Positions 57,339 to 64,000 of a stretch of DNA of 64,000 nucleotides are shown piece after piece. Under the pieces are notes generated by a model, which was not told where the DNA came from, searched no databases, and was given only the letters and a program-made list of their open reading frames with translations. How positions within the stretch are numbered: the first letter of the stretch is position 1; every line of letters begins with the position of its first letter. Origin of the DNA: Dichotomocladium elegans (taxonomy: Eukaryota > Mucoromycota > Mucoromycetes > Mucorales > Lichtheimiaceae); NCBI GenBank assembly GCA_025716815.1, contig JAIXMN010000023.1:1-64000 (forward strand), in the 5' to 3' direction. The position numbers and the translations under genes were made by a program.

Positions 57339-58808
57339 ATGATTCACCAAGATTACGCAAACCTTCGTAAAATCGTATCAGGCGACATTATCGTCAAATG
57401 TGATTGACACCCATTTCTTTTGCTTTCAACAAGAGAGAGGGAAGGGAAAACTAATTCAGGATTAGGTCGCTACGGCACGGATATTCGTCGCATTCCTATC
57501 AGCCAGGCACCTAGTTATGACGAGTAGGGAATCATTTACATTACGGAAAAAAGATCGCTATGCGTACTCACTTGCTTTCTTCCTGCCCCGCTCATTCTAT
57601 GGCTGTTGTGGTGCGTTATGCGCAGATTATGTCTCATGATGTACCGATTGTTCAAGAACAAGCTATCCAGCCCAGAGGATATTATGCTCAAATACACCGA
57701 CGATGGTAAGGCATCATATAAATCTCGATATGCAGCAAGTCTGATCGGTTTAACTACAGAGGGCGACCTGATTAGCATGATAGGTAAGAAAGAACGGGAT
57801 AGAATTGTCCCCCCCCCCAAATCACCTACTACAGTCGTGCTCATGTATGAAACACGCATACACACACAAAACAAGATGATACGGATGTGAATCACGCCAT
57901 TTCACTAAATCCACTTGTAAAGATCACTGTGTTTGACAAGGTAAGCGAGTTGATTGCAAGGAGATAATATAAGTGTCTGATGACGGAATGAATGCGATGT
58001 ATCAAGACCCACTACGACCTTTCGTCGCCGCAACCTGGTATGCAAGAGCTCAAGTCCCAGGTGGATGCATTAATTGTGATGCTCAAAAACCTGATGGAGT
58101 CAGCGCCTGCACAGGATCAGCCGCCGTCCTCTGCCACCACAAGAAAGGCGCCTGAGAAGGCCTATCGACCGCTTTCGTCAGCCGAATTAGGTAAACGATG
58201 CACTGAACTTACTCGAAGAATTCCCAATGCCTGACCCGGGTTCCCTCCCTCCAGCTGAATTTTTGGACGAGCCATCGAAGACGAGTGACCATGAGGATAA
58301 AACCAAACCGGTGCAGTCGCCCCCACAGCAACAAAAGCCGCCTTCGAACCATCACCGCCTTCCGGTGCAGCAGACGTCTAGTCAGCAGTATACATCTTCT
58401 TCTCAGCAAGTGTCTTCCTATCCAGCTCCAGCTCCAGCTCCAACGTCTGCAACCATCCCATCGACATCATCGCAACACCAGTCGCCTTATCCACCCCAAA
58501 ATTATCCTCCTCCACCAGCACCGCAGCAACAGTCTTCTTATGGCGTTCGCCCACCTCTACAGCAGTCTCAGCAACAGCAGCCTCCGCCGTCCATACCCGT
58601 GGCTGCAAACGGTGGCAACAACTTCCCGCCTCAACAAATGCCTGGCACACCCCAGACTCCTGTTACCTACCCTCCCGAACAACAACAGTTTCAAAACTAT
58701 CGTGTCTCTGGGCCGTCTGCACCACCTTCTAGCCAATATTATTACCCTCCTCCTCCTCAGCAGATGCAGCAAGCACCATTGCAACAAAGACCCCAAGGTT
58801 GGAACTAG
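57339..58808 (+). CDS. TFG homologue (PB1-domain, Q/P-rich ER exit site protein)
   Basis: TFG organises COPII carriers at ER exit sites. The start is MIHQDYANLRKIVSGDIIVK. The PB1 domain continues across short exons: YGTDIRRIPISQAPSYDE/LCLMMYRLFKNKL, DIMLKYTDD/EGDLISMID (the OPCA-type acidic motif), DTDVNHAISLNPLVKITVF. A short coiled coil follows (MQELKSQVDALIVMLKNLMES), then a long Pro/Gln/Ser/Tyr-rich tail of 190 residues, the exact layout of animal TFG. A 5' UTR intron may end at 57330 (TTTTACAG). The first acceptor (GGATTAG/GTCGC) was chosen because the upstream one would create TGA. Six or seven exons. Confidence 0.87.
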
Positions 58809-58979
58809 TGAATGAGAGAAAAAGGAAATATAGAAGGATGGATTCTGCATTTGTTTTTTTTTCCCAAATGAACCAGAAATGCTTTACACTATTTACAAAG
58901 GGAGAAAAAAAAAGGGTGTGTGTGTGGGGAGTGGGAATATATAAAGTAGTCGATGAGATGGAGGCTGTGATGAGGAAGA

Positions 58980-61900
58980 CTAGTCTGTAATCTTCTGGCG
59001 TTTGCTAAAAATATAATCATCCGAAGGATCCTGTACATATACACACATAGAGAGAGAGACAGAGAGAGAAAACCATTCATGAGTACTCATATTAGCTGCT
59101 AAGAAAAGAGATAGATCATTCTGTCTTACCATATCATAATCCTCGGGATCGTTAGGATTTAATCCGTCATAACTGCGCTTGCGGTTATGTTGAGGTATGT
59201 CCACCAACCCATAGGCATCGGACTGGTCATACAAGGAATCGAGTTGGTCCTGATGTGATGTAAGAACATCCGTTAGCGTGGTATGCTGGTAGTGGGGAGC
59301 AGCCGGCGGGTTTGATATTGGGATTGGCGTGAGCCCCTTTTGCAGGCAGAGCTTATTAAACTCGGTCTCGAGATCCCGGCCCATCTGGTACACAATGTCG
59401 TCTGGCAAGTTGAATGTGAAACAATTTATAAACACCTGTTGCGCATCCTTCAAAAGCTGGCTCGTGTCCTTATAATCGCCTCGATCTAATTTTTGCCGAA
59501 TTGTGCCAAAGTCCATTGGATGCTTTATCACATCGAAGTATGTCGGAACTTGGAGAAGCACAGGGTCGACCGGAGCGCCGAATGCATAGTAATTTGGATG
59601 CATCTGGAGCTTGTCGAGTAGCTGCTTGTACTTACGCAACTCCGCCTTCACTCCTCCGCCACTAGCATTACTGCTTGGGTGCTTTGTAGTAGAGGATGAT
59701 GAAGAAGGTTGTTTCTTGGCCGTCGGCTTACTGGTGGGCGGATTGGGTGCCGCGCCATTTTTGGCCCCCACCACGATGGAACTTGAGGTATTCAAAAGTT
59801 GTTCTTCTCTCTTTCGCAAACCTGGAATCTCCTTGTTGGCAATCTTTTCAAGTATCTTGGCAGTTTGGGACACAGGGTGCTCAAAACCGTTAAACGTATA
59901 GCAGTTTGTAAAGATTAACCGCATATCGGTTTCAAAGTCCTTGACCGATTTATATTCCCCTTCTTTGAGCTTTTTCTCCCTGTATGCGTCAAAAGCTAGT
60001 GAGTAGACCGAGAACGCTAAAGTGCAGGTCAAATGGTACTTACATGGTCCCAAGATCCATGGGTTTTTTGATAATGACAGGATAGTGAGGTATATTGAGT
60101 GCGATCGGATCAACCTAGAAGCCGTGGTGAGCAAAAGACCAAAGCAACTTTAGCAACCTTTCTAATCGGATTACCGGTTCCAAAAATGCCACCGCGGCGC
60201 TGTGGTTCTTGAGACGGTTTAACAGTGACTGAAGCTTGGGCACAAGGGATGGGTGGAGTTTTGCAACCGGCGGAGGATGGCTATGCGCGGCAGATCCCGA
60301 ACCACCAACTGGTGCTTCCTTCGAGGACTTCGTGGCCTTGGACACTGTGACTTTAGTTACAGGCGTCTTGGCAGGAGTGGGTGATGGTGGCGGAGGACCT
60401 GGTGACCTTGGTTTTGAATGGTCAGGAGTAGTTGCTGCAGCCGCTTTAACGGTCGGATGTGGAGAACGTTGCTGTTGCTGTGGCTGTTGCTGCTGCTGCT
60501 GCCGTTGCTGATGCAGCGGCTGTTGCTGTTTGGTAACAATCGGTGAGGTCAGTTTTTGTGGCATGGCTCCAACTTGTTCCTTGACGCGATGCCGCAGTTC
60601 TTTCCCAATATTACTGTTGTAATACTTTTCAAGCCTCTTGCCGTACTCGTAGGCACACGTCTCTTTCTTGTTGTATGTTGCGCAGTTGGTAAACACAAGC
60701 CGAATATCAGCATCCGCTTGTTGAAGACTTGTATACTTTCCGGACTCAAGTTTCTCCCAGATCGTCCGAAGGTCCATCGGATTCTTGACCACCTTTGTAT
60801 AATCCGGAAGCATATCCAGGTCAACCGGCTCATTGAAAAAGAGCGCTGCCTCGTGTTGACGCAATTTGGTGACGACTTTTTCCACCAGTCGGAAGTCATC
60901 CCCTTCCAGCATATTTGGCGCACCAAACTCCTGCCGCCATTCCTCGTTGAAGCATACTTCAAGATCCTTTGCCTGTTGTGCAATCCACGACGATGCGTCA
61001 TTGAACGCATAGCAGTTCCAGAAAATCTGCCGAATATCGCGCTCAAATTCCCAAATTGTAGAGAATTCTTCACCTTCCAAATTTCGGCGCACCGACGATA
61101 GATCCATCGGCCGTTTGATGATTTCATAATATTGTGGTAGATTCAACCCTTCGACATCTACAGGATCATAGAATTGAGGGGCAGCAGGGTGTTGCCATAT
61201 CTTCTTCAGTATACGGTCACACCGGCGCATATTGTTATCATCCATGCGATCTGTGGGAACTGTTTCTCGCACTGGCTTGGATGGTGAGGCATTTATTTCT
61301 GCAATTCGAGAAGTTGCCTTCGCTTGTTGCTGTTGCTTTTGCGACCGCTCTGTAGACACTTTCGAAGCCGCATTCTTAGGAGAAGTCGGTTTTAATTGTG
61401 TGGTGGAGAGATTCGTGCTGGTAGAAGCAGCTGGCTTAGGATGGCTGAGACCAGTAGCAGCTGGCCCATTGCTCTTTGCAGCAGATTTTGCCGGACTTGC
61501 TGGCACAGGTTTCTCAGCTGCGTGGACAGAGCTCACTGATGAGGATTGATTGTCGGTATTCGACTTGCGCAAACTACCAAAGTTATTGATCCATTCCTGA
61601 TTGTACACCTGCTCCAGCTGCTTCCCCTGGTTGTAGACGAACTCCCCTGGTTTGTTGAAAGTGAAGCAATTTCGAAACATTAACCGGACATCATCGTCGA
61701 ACTGACTTGAAGACTGGTATTGATTCGTCTTAAGTTTGGATTTGATTGTTCCCAAATCAATCGGTTTCTTGATGATCTGAAAGTACGTCGGTATACCGTG
61801 TCTGACCGGGTCAACAGGTCGCAAAAACTCATATGCATGCCTGCTTTCCATTGTTTTCGCGAGAACAGCAGCACACTTTTCCTTTTCGCTTTTCGGTCGT

Positions 61901-64000
61901 TCTGGCTTCTTGTCAATGACTTTTGGAGAAACCGACACAGGTGTAGGAGGAGCAGCAGAAGGGGATGCTTTCGACAACTCTGCATGTTTTTCAGTGAGAG
62001 CCGAAGGTTTATGGGCTGGTTTAGATGACTCGGAAGTAGGAGCAGCGGATACTGGACTATCTTTTTTGCGTTCTGTTGGGGGTGTTTCCTTGATCGTCTC
62101 ACCCTTCCCGTGCGGCCAATGCTGATTCTCCGAACTCTGTAGCTGTTGCTGTTGCTGAAGCTTTTCTTCTCGTCTAGCTTTAATTGCGGCAAGTTCCTTT
62201 TCAAGTGCTGCCTCAAGTGTTTGACCCTCAATATAGACGGGAGTCCCTGGTCCGTTATAAGCGAAGCAGTTGTTCAGCATCAGCCTTATATCATTTTCCA
62301 GCTCCAGATAGGTGTTGTACACCCCTTTCTCCAGGTTTCTCTGCATATGGCGTAAGAAACATTGCATGTATTTTGTTATAGCCAACTTACCTTAATCTTT
62401 CCCAAGTCCATTGGTCGTCTATTAATATTGATTAGTGTCCTGAATTGTCGCAAGATAGATGCCAGCAAAAACTTACTTGATAATTTTATAGTAACCGTGC
62501 GCACCATCCAGATCCTCATCAACTGGTTGTAGAAATGCTATCGCTGAGCGATGACGCATGATCTTGCTCAAAATTCGGCGGCACATCTTGTAATCGGATG
62601 ATGCCATATTGTCTGGCTTTTTACTCGAAATTTTGGGAACCGGATATCCAGAAGCAGAGTCTGCTGGAGGTTCCTGTTGCAAAGGTTCCAATGAAGGTGG
62701 CAAGGTCGCTTGTAAAGTCGCAGGGATGGATACCTGAGAAGGTTTGGTACTGGGAGAAGCTGGAGTGGCAGCCATAGGTAGAGTTTTTGCGTGAGTGTCT
62801 GCTATAGTAACGACTTTTTTGGCAGCGGTGGGCGGGGTGGGCGGGACAGTCGCATTTGGTGGTTGTGCCACGCGTACTGGCTGGCGATCGAGCTTTGATG
62901 GTAGTGGAATTTGAGGCAAAGACTGTTTCTTCTCGCGAGGAAGTACAGTAACTACGTCAACTATTATATTAATAAATCCCTATTATATCTGTCTTCTCAG
63001 CTACTTACTGCTCTCCTTTTCTTTGTGTATGGTTGTTGGCTTCTGCTTGGCACCTTTGGCGCTAGGTGGCGATAGTGTAAGTGGCTCTGACACGTCCTCG
63101 GAATTATCTTGGATGGCCGGCAGCATTCGGATCTTAACCCTAATACCAACATCCGCTGGTTTGTACAAATATTCGCAGAATTGTAGCAAGTTCTTTCGGA
63201 CGGTGTGATCAAGTGACGAATTCTCTGAAGAGCTTCAAGTGGCCGGTTACTAACGATGCACCGAGATCAGTGCATAAAATATTCCTTACTTTAACAGTTT
63301 CCATATAGCCTCTTGCAGACCAGTGTTCGACTTGAATCGTTTGCGCAAATTCTCAATATAGATTTGGTCATCTTGCTCATCGCGATTGCGGAGTCGACGC
63401 CTGTCTTCCAAAATCACAGCTTTGCCTTCTTCTTCGGCAAATTCCTCCACAAAACGGTTCTCGTCGGTGTTGGACTTGTTCCGCATGGCAGGACCTAGAC
63501 AGATTAACATGGCACGCGCAACGTAATGCGAGACATCAATGCACGGGTCACTTTTGATCACACTCAGAAAGTATTCCGTTAATCGATTGTCAGAGAGGCC
63601 ATATAAAACGAACAGGCTATCAAACGCACAAAGACGAATACCAAGGAAGTTGCCATATCTTTCAAAGAAAAAAGTAAGCCAATAGAATCGACAAGTTCCA
63701 GTAGCCTTTAGTGGGTATACCTGGTATATTGCATGAGCAGCGAAATGTTGGGTTCTAATATTCCATTCAACATCAGTTTTGTAAGAGTCTAAATTGTAGC
63801 AACAGGTCAGTGTTTAACATATACACACAAAGAGTAACGTGTAGTACGTACCCTTATACAGCTTATTGTAACCACATTGTGATAGGTTGGGATTACGCAG
63901 TCTAACGTCCTGAACCGCTCAATCTCAGACATGGCTGCTGTTAAGAGCTGCTCATCATCCGTATTATCGCTTGGCACCATTTCAACATCATCATCGGCGT
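58980..64000 (-). CDS. TFIID subunit TAF2 with six C-terminal bromodomains (partial, 5' end outside window)
   Basis: The upstream part (64000-63000) reads like the C-terminal half of TAF2: MSEIERFRTLD, PTYHNVVTISCIR, FLGIRLCAFDSLFVLYGLSDN, LQEAIWKLLK, RKNLLQFCEYLYKPADVGI. The frame then runs without a stop, through spliced introns, into a Pro-rich linker and six bromodomains at about 62600-62190, 61885-61595, 61230-60940, 60895-60610, 60240-59850 and 59640-59340. Each keeps the acetyl-lysine-binding Asn (CFAYN, CFTFN, CYAFN, CATYN, CYTFN, CFTFN). Linkers are Q-, S- and P-rich. The C-terminus ends FSKRQKITD after a 100-odd-nt intron that happens to be open. TFIID recruitment to acetylated chromatin is the likely role. 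Confidence 0.85.

Noticed and set aside
58980..59130. Continuous ORF read through the last TAF2-bromodomain intron
   Set aside because: The segment has clear GTAAGA and TACAG borders and encodes repeat-like FSLSVSLSMCVY from a CTCT tract, so it is better treated as an intron.

Overview
The window is a gene-dense fungal nuclear contig with many short spliceosomal introns (mostly 50-100 nt, some with GC-AG ends). An Opi1 homologue, a calcipressin, a PDH E2, a uS5 ribosomal protein, a Fanconi ID-complex subunit (FANCI), a Fanzor-type RNA-guided nuclease relic and Tc1/mariner, pogo and Harbinger debris together point to an early-diverging fungus, most likely Mucoromycota (Mucorales-like). The genus cannot be fixed from the sequence alone. 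I see no tRNA, rRNA or CRISPR array.

Layout. 1-930: right part of a dead Tc1/mariner element. 1.3-2.3 kb: uS5/RPS2. 3.8-5.1 kb: aldose 1-epimerase. 6-8 kb: two-RRM RNA-binding protein. 9.1-14.2 kb: FANCI. 14.4-14.9 kb: NUDT15-like Nudix hydrolase with a one-base lesion. 15.8-18.2 kb: Ser-rich surface protein and a Mn-type CDF transporter. 18.6-20.2 kb: unknown gene and calcipressin. 21.8-22.4 kb: pogo-like element. 22.8-24.2 kb: mitochondrial carrier. 25.6-26.6 kb: secreted protein. 27.6-31.2 kb: SWI/SNF subunit (Snf12/BAF60) convergent with the eIF5-mimic BZW. 34.1-38.4 kb: PDH E2 divergent from MRI1. 38.6-48.7 kb: a transposon graveyard holding a Harbinger relic, a decayed Fanzor, mariner copies, a four-copy repeat and a TA-flanked MITE, with one intact gene inside it (CK2 alpha). 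49.2-52.4 kb: Kelch membrane protein and MCUR1/CCDC90-like protein. 52.5-53.9 kb: Set5-like SET/MYND methyltransferase. 55.3-58.8 kb: Opi1 and TFG homologues. 59-64 kb: TAF2 whose C-terminus continues into six bromodomains; its 5' end lies beyond the window.

Functionally these are mostly unlinked housekeeping genes: translation (uS5, BZW), transcription and chromatin (TAF2-bromodomain, Snf12, Set5, Opi1), DNA repair (FANCI, Nudix), signalling (calcipressin, CK2) and metabolism (PDH E2, MRI1, epimerase).

The observations most worth a second look are the Fanzor locus, the TAF2-hexabromodomain fusion, the loss of the mono-ubiquitination lysine in FANCI, a start codon split by an intron in MRI1, and the matching exon and intron layout of the two RRMs, where the first copy uses GC-AG donors.
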